Source: Larus michahellis | Lineage: Eukaryota; Chordata; Aves; Charadriiformes; Laridae | NCBI RefSeq assembly: GCF_964199755.1 | Contig: NC_133906.1 | Coordinates: forward strand, 15,907,378 to 15,971,377 | Length of the DNA stretch: 64,000 nt | Direction of reading: 5' to 3' | Part shown: positions 25,587-37,592 of the stretch, piece by piece | Numbering within the stretch: position 1 is the first letter of the stretch | Layout: each line of letters begins with the position of its first letter | Notes under the pieces: model-generated | Told to the model about the DNA's origin: nothing | The model's input: the letters and a program-made list of their open reading frames with translations, nothing else | Database searches by the model: none | Made by a program: the position numbers and the translations under genes

Positions 25587-28500
25587 ACAGTGACAGGTGC
25601 TCTGAATAAGACATCCTGGTTTTCTTTGTCTTTTTCTTCTACGATGACGTGAGAATTGCCAAGTAGTCATTTTTGAATAAAGACAATTTCAGTCTAGAAT
25701 ACAGAGTTCTTAAAGGGGAGTTCTATGGATAAGGCAGAGAGGAATAGCTATCCAGCTTCACTCCTGCAAAGCAAAGCCCTTTGCAGATGCCCATCCACCG
25801 CAGGTCAGGCAGGAGGCTTCTCCTCTGCCGGATGAATCCAGAGGGACGGTGGAAGGCGCAGAGGTGACGTTAACCAGGCCATGAGGACACTTGGCCTCTG
25901 GCTGAGAGTACTTTTGTTTATAAACTCAGCATCCACTTCCCAGGAAAATATTTTTGATGTTGACTTCAGACATCCTCTCGGCGAGAACGGCCCAGCCTCC
26001 TGGCTTGCCCAAGAGACAATAGAAGGAAAACAAGCACAATAGGTGCATGTGCTAAACACTTTAATGAGCACTTCCACACCATTCTCCTGGATTTCCCCAC
26101 ATCCCCGTGAGTCAATAAGCACCTCATGCAGCTTTCTAGATAGTGCGTAATAAACTGATACAGCTGGGGACTAGCCCAAACATTAGCTCTCATTCTCTGA
26201 ATAACTGACAGAAATGTCATCTTATTTTTTTACGTGTATATTGTCTCAATATAATATTGCTAATAATTTCTTTACCTGTGTAAGACTTCTACAATGAGAT
26301 TATGCTTAAAATTAGATACAGTTACATAAGCTTGTGAAAAAGGCACCGTGACAAGTTTTGCACATGTACAAATACACAGTTGATTTATCTGCACCTGCAA
26401 ACAGAAAAAGGCCCTGGAATTTGTTGCCCTGTGGCTCTGGAGAATGTGTATCTCTCAGTTGTCTCCGGTTCATTTTGAATAGCAAGTTAATGACGGTATG
26501 CAAATCGCCAGTGATTACGGTTCAGTTTCCATTGTCACCCAACATAATGTCCTCCTCCAGCAGCACTTTGTGATGTTGCTCTGGGATGCACGGAGCATTC
26601 AATAAGAACTGCTGTAAGTTTCTGTATCAGAAATGCAGCATTTATTGTAGTTACTTGGGACAATTTTATCTCCTGGAGACAGGGCTTTTAAATTATGACT
26701 AATACTTTGCATTGTATCTAGGCTTCTTTCATCTCCAGCTGTCTCTGATATTTAGTCCAGATAGGCTTACATTATTCCCAAACCACTCAGTCTTTCTCTT
26801 CCAATTCATGCAAGAGAAATGGAAAATTATCAGGCTTCAGAAAGTGTTTTTATTTTTTTAATATTGTTTACATGCAACCAGTAAGAGGAGCTGGAGCAAG
26901 GGGTGTGGATCACAAAGCCTTGCAAAGAGAAAAGGGATGTGAGTAGAGAGCATTTAAGTCCCATTCTTTAGACATTAATAAATAAGAAACGTGCAGTTTT
27001 GGGATGAAATTCTGCCTCCATGTCCAATGATGCAAATCCGCTGAGGCCAGTTATTTCAATAAAGTTGGTCTGACTCCCAGCTCTCTGTTGGTTGCACCAG
27101 CTCAGGAGCTGTGCTGGTCGGTTCTGCCCCTCTGCTGACTTATCAACAGCTTTGCAGTTATCTGAGCCTGTGAAAAGCTCATGTAACAATCAGATTTCAC
27201 TTCGTATTTTCCATCATGCTCTAGGTTATCCTAAATGCTCCTTATCTTTGCACATTTTGGAAGTGTGTGACTTCAAATATAATTTAGTGTGAGAATTCAG
27301 AATTAGGGATTGTTGGGAATTCTTCAACATAATAGCTTTGCAGAAGAAAAATTTTCTCAAACTGGGAATGAACCACTAAAAGCAAGATTTCTACTGGAAA
27401 AGATGATTGCTCAGAGTGTGGGAGACAGGGGCACACTTTTCATGCTGCCTTTTCCTCCCTCCAGTGAACACCCAAACACTGTTTTTGCTATTGGGGGTTA
27501 GTTTCTTGCTCAGTTGAACCTATTGAAACTATTTTCTTACTGAAACAGGGATTTGAGCCTGAATCTCTCAGTCTACTTCCATGCTAATAAAATCAGCAGT
27601 TCTTCCCCACTCCTGGCTCTGGGAACCCCACCTCACCAACGTCCTTTCTCCTCCACTCCGGTATTGGTTTTCTTGCAAAGGCAACCAAAGACCACGAGGC
27701 AAGAGCCGTGTGTGACAGCATTTTCCTGGTCTCGGTGAGTGCTATGGTGTATCTGGTGCAGTTCTAAGCCATGTCGCACAGCCTGCTGGCCTGGCCCCGC
27801 TGCTCATCACACAGGGCCCTCCCTTTCATTTCTGTTTGGGAAAAAGGAAAAACATTTTTAGGAAGTTCTTTCCCTCTGCCAAATCAGACTTTTCTGAGTG
27901 TTTTTGATGTCCAGAAAGACTTTAGCAGAATGGGACTGTTCCTCATTGCTCTTTATAACTTTAATCATAATTTTCCCTGTTGTTTGTATGATGAACTCCA
28001 AACTGTAGCTTGGTTGGCAGCTCGGTGTTTCTTTAAATCACTACTGGTTTCTCCTATGTCATTAATATTTTATTTGTGTTGTATTACATTTCACACCAGT
28101 CTCCATGCCAACACTTCATGCCAGGAGCAATGTCTGATAGAATAATTTAAATCCTCAGAGATCTGAGCACTTTCTTTTTGGATAATCTCATTAAGTCAGA
28201 TTAATTTTGTCCTTGTTTTGCAGTGTCAGAGAGCCGAGGCTGGACGTGTTCCTCTTCTGCCCTATGCCCAGCAGTGGCGTCCCACAAGGACACCTCTTCA
28301 CATGGTGAGACTTGAGGATTAACACTCCCTTAAGCCAGCATAAAGTGTCGTCCACAGCTGACAACAGATCTATAGGGAACGGCCAAGCCTTTCTCCAGAC
28401 CAGATGATAATATTGGGAAAACAGGAGGTTTTGAGTAGAAAGTCCCTTCCTTAGGACCTTTGGAGTTGCACCATCCTGGCTACACCACTGTTACTGCTCT

Positions 28501-31500
28501 CATTCCCCTGCAAATGCAATCCATGTAATGATTTTGTTTCCCTGTTTATATTGTTTCTCTGAACTGTAGATTCCTATCTGCTTCTGCTACTGTCAAGCAA
28601 ATCCCTCTGATGCTGGACTGGAGAAAAAGCCACCGGGAGGGAAGACAGAAGTAAGCTTAGCTCCCTCTCAACCACATATGGGGTGGTCACAATTCTGATT
28701 TATGCTGCAGATTTGCTGACATCCTTATAACGTGCCTCCTATGAGATTTCTCCAATATGTCTGCTCCTGAATGTCCGTCTGTTCTTGGAAGTTGTCTTTC
28801 TTCGCTTTCATCCTGCGGTGGTAACAGTCAGTTCTCAGCACATAAAGTCCTGCAGAATACAGAGAACAAAATGATTTCTGCAAGGAATATTCTAACACTG
28901 TGCTCATTGCACTGCTTTGGTTTCCAGAGAAAAGTGTGATCCTCTCTGCTCTAGGGCACAAGGCTGGGACAGGGTGACCTGACGGGTATCTGGCCCTTGG
29001 CTGAGCTGCACTGGCACCTGCTGACCTGGCGTTCCTCTGCCCATGTCTCCTACCCAGCTTCACTCCTCCAGCTGGTTTTTGAATGTGTGTGTTACAGATC
29101 AGCATGTTTGAGGGTCACATTTGGTATTTCTGCCTTTAATAGATGCCCAGTAGAGTGCAAGGAATGGTACTCAACCCCACAGGTCCTGCAAGAGGGGACC
29201 ACTCTACTGGGACTGCACGACTTCTATCCTGGGATGCTCACACCAGCACCTGACAATCACCAAGACCAGAAAGAAATAAGTGAAAAAGAAAGTAGAAATA
29301 AAAAAGCAAACTATTCAGGTTTAAATAAGAGAAGAGTAAGCAGGAAGGTACAGCCTAAAAAGGATGGAGTGTCAAGGGAAAGAGCAGCGAAAAAGCATGA
29401 GTTTCTCCATGTTTAACAAAAAAATGGATACAAGGGACCACTAAAGGATTTTTATTTGAAATGCAAATTCTGGATAAAATAATGTATCAGTGAGGACAAT
29501 CCAATGCCACACAGGAAAGATGTGGCACTCATAATACTTTACGCTCCTGGGGCCTGACAAATTCAAGTTTTCTCCCACCGTGTTCTAAAAATCCTTAGTC
29601 TGCAAGACTGAGGGAATGGCATTAATCACAGGTGTAGGCAAAGGCAGAGATCCAGGAATCACAACTGCCTTCATAAGCCTCTGCACCAGAGGGGATTAAA
29701 GAAAAATTAGTTTACTGGAGGAAGTGGGGAGTTAGCACATATCATCCCAAGAAGCAATTTGTCAGTATCCAACACCTCTGTGCAAGCAAAAGGGAAGGAA
29801 AAGAAAGACCTGGGCAACAACCTCGGCTTATACACATGGCTGCATTGATTTTCCATGCCAATTAATGCCAGCTAAGAATACATCCCTGGAGGCCACACAG
29901 CCAGAATTATAGGCAAAATTGCCTCGCTTGAGATTACAGACGCCTTTGTAGACTCATGGTATCAACCCTCCGTATTTGCTTCTGTTTCTTTTATTAAAAA
30001 TCCACAGTGGGAAAGAAACCGGTGCGCCTTCCTGACGCTTGCGGTGCAGTTGAGGGAATATCTGTCTGTTTCACCAAGCCAAATCTATCCTCTGTCTTCT
30101 TATTTTTTTGTTTTGTTTTGTTCTTTGTGAGCTGTAATGGGTGGCCTTGCTTATTTTTCCCAACTGGCAATTCCTTTACGGATCAAATTGCAAGCAGCCC
30201 TATAACTTTCTGACATGGCAGGATTATGAAAGACCTGCAGAAGTGTCATGCAGTCTTTGCTGTGAAATCTGACAATTTGAGAGGTTCCATCCTGGTCCTG
30301 ACAGTGATGATTTTTGATACCCTTTTGAAATGCCCTTCTTTTTCTGCTCTGGCAGGTATTGGAGAAATAAATCCTTTGTGCAGATGGGAGGGCATTAGAT
30401 GATTCACTGGCTTTGAGGGTGCTAACAGCCATCCTTTACACGTCATGTGTTAGTTTAATGGGTGGTTTGCAGCTGTGGGATCATTGCTATATTTTGTAGT
30501 TTTCTTCTATTATTAGCTATTAAAGGAATATGAGACCATGGATAGCGTTGTATAAAACTACCGGTTCCTGTATTTATTGGCACCACCTGGGGATTAAAAC
30601 AGATGCTGTCACTCTGCAGAGTTATCTTCAAAGCAGGGGAGATATAATGAATACGTGATCAAAGCACCCTCACTTCGTCCCATTGTGCGGTAATTACAGA
30701 TGGAAACGTTTTCTAAACAGGCGGCGCTGGCTCAGGGGAAGCAGCGCAGAGGCTTTGCCCCACATGGCAGGAGCCAGCGCGGGAAAAGAAAGCCAGTCCC
30801 CAAAGACTTCAGCGGTTCGGAGATGGGGAATGTTCCACAGTCACGATGGCCTCTTCCAAGGAGAAAGCCACTGCAGGAGAGCCCAGCACTTCCCTCCGGG
30901 ACATGTAAATACCCTGTGGTTAGCAGGTTGGCTGCTTATCCTCAGTGACCAGAACCATGTTTATAATTAAAACTCTTTCAGTGACCTTTCATGGTCATTT
31001 CAGCTCATTCTGACATGGCTGTTGGGCACGTTCCTGCTTCTCCAGAGGTTGATTGGGACCTTTTCACCCAAGGGCACTTCTTCACACAAGGGACAATATA
31101 TTTACCTTGAAAATAGCATGGTAATCTGTCCTTTGGAGGAAAATTGGAAAAAACCATTGGATCTCAGATGATGTATGAAAGCTGTGGCATGTACCTTGCA
31201 TGTGCAGGCAAAAGGGATACAATAAATAATGCAGAAAATGCAGTAAATAATTTAGGTACTGTGAGGCTTGGCTGAAATACATAAGAATCCCTCCTACTTT
31301 CGCAGTGCCTCTCCCTTTTTGCCTTGCAGGAGGTCTGCAGCCTCTCAGACCGATGTTGGTGGTATCCTGATCCTGTCGCCCACATGATCACCTTTCCTGA
31401 CCAGTGTAAGGCAGCCACACAAGACCAGCACAACCCTTCTCAGCGCCCCACCTGACAGGCTTTGAGCTCAGCTGGATCAGGGCCAGCTTTTGCTGAAAAG

Positions 31501-34500
31501 AGGTGCATCCACCAGCGGCAACATTTTCAACGTCAAGTGATGTCTTCCAGCCACCTTAGGCCCTGAGCTGCTAGTGCAAGGTCTCAGAGGCTGCCTTCAA
31601 ATGCAACAAACACCATTCCCTTTCTCCTCCTGCCGTCGCCAGGCAGGGCTCCAGCCGCAGCAAGTGGTACACGGAAACGGTGGTGCTTCCAGAAAAGGTC
31701 TGAGTCATTTGAACCTTAATTGGCATTAATGTTAAGCGTAGTTCTGTTATCTGGCTGCAGCCCAGAGCAGGTTGACGTGCGCTGGTGGTGTGTGAGCAGC
31801 GGCTCTCAGTCGATGGGGTTTATGGTGGTTCATCTCTGGAGCCAGGTGGCCTTTGTGGTGTTGCTGTTCAAAGTTTGATGATAAGAGAGTGTTGTGGTCA
31901 ATGATAAATGTTATCTTCCCCCTTCAAAAAATGTGGGAACTGCTAAGGGAAACCTGAAGGTTTTTTTCTCTAGTGAGAGAAAGGCAAGATCCCTGCAGCC
32001 CTCGTGTTCTCACGGAGCCCTCGTAACAATTATGAATAAAGCACTGTTCTTCCAAATCACTTTCTAAAATAAACCATCCAGATGGCTTTAAGCAAAGACC
32101 TAGTCATCAAGCTGAGTAATGCTTATTTTGAGTACGTTAACCAAGAAATGTGTACAATTGTGCTGAATTATGCACAATGCAACTCAAACAGATGCACACG
32201 CAGAAGCAGGAATATCGCGAGTGTCAGACGGCAGTGGTTCACCCTGCCGTTCTGGTCCTGGTCTAGGGGACAGTCCTGAGAGATATTTAAGGGTGTCTAA
32301 CATATAATGCATAGAGAGGAAGAATGCCTTTTCTCTCCTACAGCTTTACAGGTACTGGAATCACTCAGAAATACGTAACAGGAGATACTCAGTGCTAAGG
32401 GAAGATAAATGTTCTCTTTTCTTTTTGACAGGAGGTGGAGAGGACAGAGAGATTTTCTTATAATCTGGGAGAGCAAGGTTATTTGGCTTTTCAGGCAATA
32501 CTGGGGTTCTTTCCCCTCCTTTCCTCCAGGATGTCCAATTTAAGCTTGGAAAAAATGAAATTTGTAAAGCAACGCTATGGGAGGAAGGCAAAACCCGAGT
32601 GCTGTGCTAGGGCTGCCTACGTCCATAGTGCAACAGAGTAAAATATAAATTCACAGAGATGTTTTCCAGCCTCCTCTGCCCAAACTAACACATTTCTTTA
32701 GTAGTCATACTGAAGTGCCTGGTGAGCGCAGGTAAGCAATCAAAGTGCTTGATTGCTTTTAATGGGCACGCTCAGTGGGATGGCTTTCAGCAGCTTTTGC
32801 TGCCTGAGTGGGGAGGCATCGTCTCAAGGTCTGTCCAGCGGAGGAAGACTGGAACGGTCTTGTTGGCTACCGCCACTCCTTTATGTTTCCTGCCTTCACG
32901 CCTCAAACCTCGAGCAAAAAGCTTTCCGCAGGGAACCCCCCCCCTCCATAGCGTTACGGAGGCTGCTGCAAAGTGCCCCCCCCGTACCTGGACAGAGGGG
33001 AGGGCTGGGCATCCCCGCTGGGTGCCTTGCACGGGGCCCACCTGCGCAACGCAGAAGCTTCAGCTGAGAAAAATATCACCCGAAACTCAGTTTGTCCGCT
33101 ACACGCCAATTTACACAGTTAAACTTTGTGCTAAAATACAGTCTGAGTAATAGCATTGCTTTATTTTTTTATTTCTTTTCCTGAATGCAGTTTTTTATTA
33201 GCTGTGAAATCAAGTCCTTTCCCTAGCTGGAAGTATGTGAGCAACCTTCTTGTACAGGAAGATTGTAGTGATACAGCAGAAAAATAAAACTATCAGAAGC
33301 TCTTGAAGAATAAATTCAAACCCTCGTTAATCTCTGTGGGCTGCGTCTCAAATCTGAATTTTTATAGAACGTGGGTGGTATTTTCAAAGCGAGTTGCTGG
33401 AGTTGGTTGGATTGGAAGGTTGGTTCAGATGGTAACGATATGTTTCTGAACCTCAGTCCTCTGCCTGAACAAGGTGCTGGCTGTGGTTTGTGCTGTGAAT
33501 GTCGCTGACACAGGATTGTGCCTGTGGCGTGGGGGTGGCTCCAGATCCCTGCAGTTCCAGTGCTGGAGAGCAGAGGGGCTGCGGGGCGCGTGTGAAGCAG
33601 TGGGACTGACACAGAGCTGTTGATAACCTAGTTTTGCTTTTTCTGATATTCACTAACTCGGTTACGGCATCATTTTTATGTGTCTTTGCTTTATTCTTTT
33701 TTTTTTCAAGGAACAGTCGAACTTCCTTATCTGGCACAACTCATCTTTTTCGCTGTGAAATCCCGATTAAAATCGAAGAGTGTGGTGGATGTGTCATCCC
33801 AACAATTCTGCGTCACTCCCCCGTCTTTCATCCAGCCCTCATCGGAGCCCCTTGTTGCTGACAGTGCATCTTGGTACCACGGGAGACCTCAATGTCAGGA
33901 AGGAGGTTACACCCGCTTCGGCCCAGGAGAGCTGCGCTTCAGCCTTGAGCTTTTGCCTGTCTCCTAATTGCATCTGGGAGCATCAAGTTCATCGGTTTAA
34001 GCTGTCACGTCACAAAGATTTCTGACTCGCCACTGCGAGAAGAATAGCAAGAAATAAACTACTGTACTTATGGAAGTGTAGGTTATGGCTGAAGTGTTGT
34101 CTTTAATCAAGGACAGACTTTGTGCCTAGAAAGAGTAAAGGCTAAATCCCAGCTCCAAGAAGGATGCAGGCAGAAGGGATTCCCTATTAGAATTTGAAAA
34201 GAGCTGTCACTCGCTTTGCTGTCACGAGTGTCTTGGTAGCTCAGATGTAGGGATTTTCCATGTTTGATTAGAAATACTACTAAAATTTGAAGGATGGATG
34301 AAGAGAACCCTACATATTATGTGAGACGACAGCAGAAACATGATTTTGTTTTCAAGTTTAAAGCAGTTTGGTTTTGGCTTAGGAAGGTATGGCTTGGAGG
34401 AGACCCTAATCTTTATATTTTTTAAATAAGTATAAATAGCTGAATGTCCACTTTGGGGAAGCAGCAGGCGGTCTTCTGGCTGCAGGAGGTACTAAACACA

Positions 34501-34811
34501 AAATTCAGCTGAAAGGAAAATTTTGCTGATGGAGCTTTTTATCTTTATTTTGTGCAGGTGTGAATGAGTGTGAGATCCTAAAAGATGTGGTCCCCTGGGA
34601 GCAAGGTAGACATTAACAAAAAAAAGGAGTAAGACAGTACACAGAAGAAAACCTGAGTACATCAAAGTCAGCTGAAGAAATACTGTCTTTCCTTCTAACA
34701 AGAAAGCAGCAGCTCAACATTTCTTCGGTGTAATAACACAGTTTAATAAGAGACTGCATGTAGGCAGGTTGCTATAATGAGCTGAAGAAAAACCCTGCAG
34801 AAAGAGGATGG

Positions 34812-34825
34812 TTTTTTTTTTTTTT
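34812..34825. repeat. Poly-T run (14 bases)
   Basis: A homopolymer in intergenic DNA with no repeat body beside it. Confidence 0.85.
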
Positions 34826-36940
34826 CTCTCGAAGCTTTGGTTTTACTTTAGCGCATCAGAGAGGCAGAGCTGTGGATTACTTGTTCATGAGCACAGCCTG
34901 CCGGCTCCGACCGCAACCAGCAGCGATGCCACGAATCCTCCCCCCTCCTCCATCACCCACACGAGTCTGGGTGGGAGTTTGGGAACGCTTCAGTTGTTTG
35001 TGTTTTCCTCTTGGGAATGATCGTGCCCACTGAAATCCTTATGGGACACCCACAGCCTTTACTCTGAAACATGGAGAATATAGAGGGAAACACCTTTCAG
35101 CTCTCTGCAGGGACAAAAGGTTTGAAGTTCTACAGTTAAAAGCCAGAAAAAAAACTCCTGAAACAATGGAAAATAACTAGCTTCTCTCCTCTCAGACCTC
35201 CAGGCTACTTGGGGGTCTTAGGGATTGTGGGGTTATTGCAGGCTGTGGCATCAATTGACATTACCAGGGTCATTAATTCCTATTACCTTATGATGCTCTC
35301 TCTGGGCTATACCCAGAATTTACCCAAAGGGCTGGCTTTTAGCAGACTCTATAGGTATGTCTATGCCACGTTTAAATCCCTGGGTTATCTCTGAGTGAGC
35401 TAGTGTGTCTGCACAGCTTGGGGAAAGGTGTTCAGGGACAGCAGTTCGTGCTGCGTGGCTGTAACTCCAGTGGATGAAGGGCTATTATTTTAATTTACGC
35501 CTGCTGACATCCATCTGTAACACTTTCTCCTTTCATTTGATTGTACTTCAAGTTGCACCTTTCCCTCCTCCTCATTTTCCCCTGCAGAACACGAACCCCA
35601 CAAACATTTTTTTAAAAGTTAAAAAAAAAAGAAAAAGTAAGATCTAGAGTGTAAGCACTATAATTTATACAAAAGGGTGATCAGGCACAGCCAGGTGATG
35701 TACGCCGCAGTCTCCACGCTGCAGCTTAGCTGCTGTGGGTGCGAATCTCCTGCCCTTATTCCCCTGGTTTTCCTGCCTGCAGACTCCTGCTCCCACCCTG
35801 TCCTGCTCTGAAAGCAAAACCTGCTGAAGGTTTGTGGTTCAGGTCCATAACATCATCTCCTCCCTCCTCCTCTTTAGGTGAGCGGTGGCTGGTTTGTTCC
35901 AGGACCCCATTCCTCCCTGCAGCTCGTGTTCCTGCGATGGGCTGTCTCTGTCATCAAGCATCTGATTTACCACAACGATAGCTCTGGCAGCAGCAAAGGT
36001 GACTGTGGAGTATCATGAAAAATGCATTCTGGTGTCATGGTAGAAGGAAGCAAGTTAGGCGTTATTAGGTACACAACACATGGTTAAGAGTGCTTAATAA
36101 GTACAAAAATCTCCCTCAAGTTGTGTCTTTTTACTTTGCAGTGGTATTGCTTCTGATGAGGTATCTGTTGTTTGTTCACTGTTGTGCTTCAATCTCAATA
36201 ACATTGCTTTGTTATTAGGAAATCAGACACTGACAGAAAGCCATGAGCTGGAGTACTGCTCTTAGATGTGCGTAGCGGCTGCTCCTTGAATGAAACTGGT
36301 GGCCACTCTTTATCTAAAGGTTTGCCTAAGTGTTACTTCAACAGGCTTCAGGTTGGACGGCCCTAGGAGCTGCGACATGGTTATGGTGTCACTGTGGACT
36401 TTGGGGGAGAAAGAGACAAAAATAAAAGTCACTAAGCTGTGAGCTTGCTTGGCTGGCTGGAAATGCAGAGTTGGGAAGATGAGTGTGGTCTTCTGAGTAG
36501 CTTGCTGAAGAATTGTCTGTCTGTCCTGGCTGGCTGCAGGTATGACTGGTAAAATCATTCAGTGTTGCCTCTTAATGTGCGCAATGACCTTCTTTATAGA
36601 ATGAACGCACTTCTCTTATTTGCGTTTGAGAATCATGCAAATTTGGCCCAAAGCACAATCTTATACAGAAAACACTTTTGCATAAAATCAACTTTTTAAT
36701 TTGGTAGAAGCTCTCATTTTCAAATTAAAACCTTGGAGTGAGTTTTCACAATCCCTGTTCCACAATCCTTGCAATCAGAAGTGATACTGGGTACCAGTAT
36801 AACAGGACTGGGAGACCGGCTCCAAGGGGAAAGCACGGCTGTCAGCTGCCGGGGTACAGGTAAAGTTTTCCTTTTGGGATTTGTTTGCTTGTTTTAAAAA
36901 GCAACTTGCTATGGAGTCTGTGTGCCACCCACTTGGACTG

Positions 36941-37297
36941 GGTAAACCTTAGAGCCCCTTCCAGTCCCTCAAGGGGCTCCAGGAGAGCTGGGGAGGGACT
37001 CTGGATCAGGGAGGGGAGCCATAGGACGAGGGGGAACGGTTTTAAACTGAAAGAGGGGAGATTTAGGTTAGATACTAGGAAGAAATTCTTTCCTGTGGGG
37101 GTGGTGAGCCCCTGGCCCAGGTTGCCCAGAGAAGCTGTGGCTGCCCCATCCCTGGAGGTGTTCAAGGCCAGGTTGGACGGGGCTTGGAGCAACCTGGTGT
37201 GGTGGGAGGTGTCCCTGCCCAGGGCAGGGGGTGGCACTGGATGGTCTTTATGGTCCCTTCCAACCCAAACCATTCTGTGATTCTATGATTCTATGAT
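36941..37297 (+). mobile_element. CR1 LINE fragment, 3' end (about 355 bp)
   Basis: This is a well-preserved CR1 tail. It contains 'ggctccaggagagctgggga', 'aggaagaaattctttcctgt', 'ggttgcccagagaagctgtg', 'ccatccctggaggtgttcaa' and 'ggtcccttccaacccaaacc', ending with CATTCTGTGATTCTATGATTCTATGA. The copy is 5'-truncated. The open frames of 131 and 143 codons across it (plus and minus strands) are by-products of the repeat, not genes. Confidence 0.95.
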
Positions 37298-37477
37298 GCT
37301 AAGGAAGATCTCAGCCGTCAGTCTCCGGCCTCCTCCACACCCATGCAGGCTGTGACACCTGAAGCTGTGCCCACCACAGGGGCAGCTGCTGGAGGAGAGC
37401 CCGGAGTCGGGGCCAGCGACTGCGGTGTGGAAATTCATCTCAGCACCAGATCCCCCTGCACTCCTGCTGTGCAAGCC

Positions 37478-37592
37478 CTAATTAAAACCTTGCAGCAGAA
37501 TAATTAATCATTAGTAAAGGAATTAACTATTAGTCTGTATTATAGTAAACATTAGTTATATATTAAGAAGCTCGTTAGCTATTAATTAACCT
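37478..37592. promoter_or_regulatory. Cluster of ATTAG / TAAT words (possible homeodomain-site cluster)
   Basis: In about 115 bases there are three ATTAG words, one GTTAGCTATTAATTAAC and several TAATTAA/ATTAAC words on both strands. TAAT is the core site of homeodomain proteins. The cluster begins about 180 bases beyond the CR1 tail. Function is inference; AT-rich drift could also produce it. Confidence 0.25.

Larger units (their letters stand above)
17494..36940. other. Intergenic sequence, no gene recognised
   Basis: About 19 kb without a recognisable exon, RNA gene or mobile element. It includes a CpG-dense patch at 22661-23041 with a 254-codon minus-strand open frame, a 247-codon minus-strand open frame at 20545-21288, and a T/G low-complexity stretch at 25495-25586. 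None of these frames contains a domain I know. A lncRNA or a lineage-specific exon cannot be excluded by reading alone. Confidence 0.55.

Noticed and set aside
28997..29416. 139-codon plus-strand open frame ending in a lysine/arginine-rich tail
   Set aside because: The basic end comes from an A-rich stretch (29270-29400) rather than a recognisable nuclear-protein motif. No family match that I know.
36842..37280. Overlapping open frames of 131 and 143 codons on opposite strands
   Set aside because: They lie wholly or mostly in the CR1 tail. The sequence is the non-coding 3' end of the retroposon.
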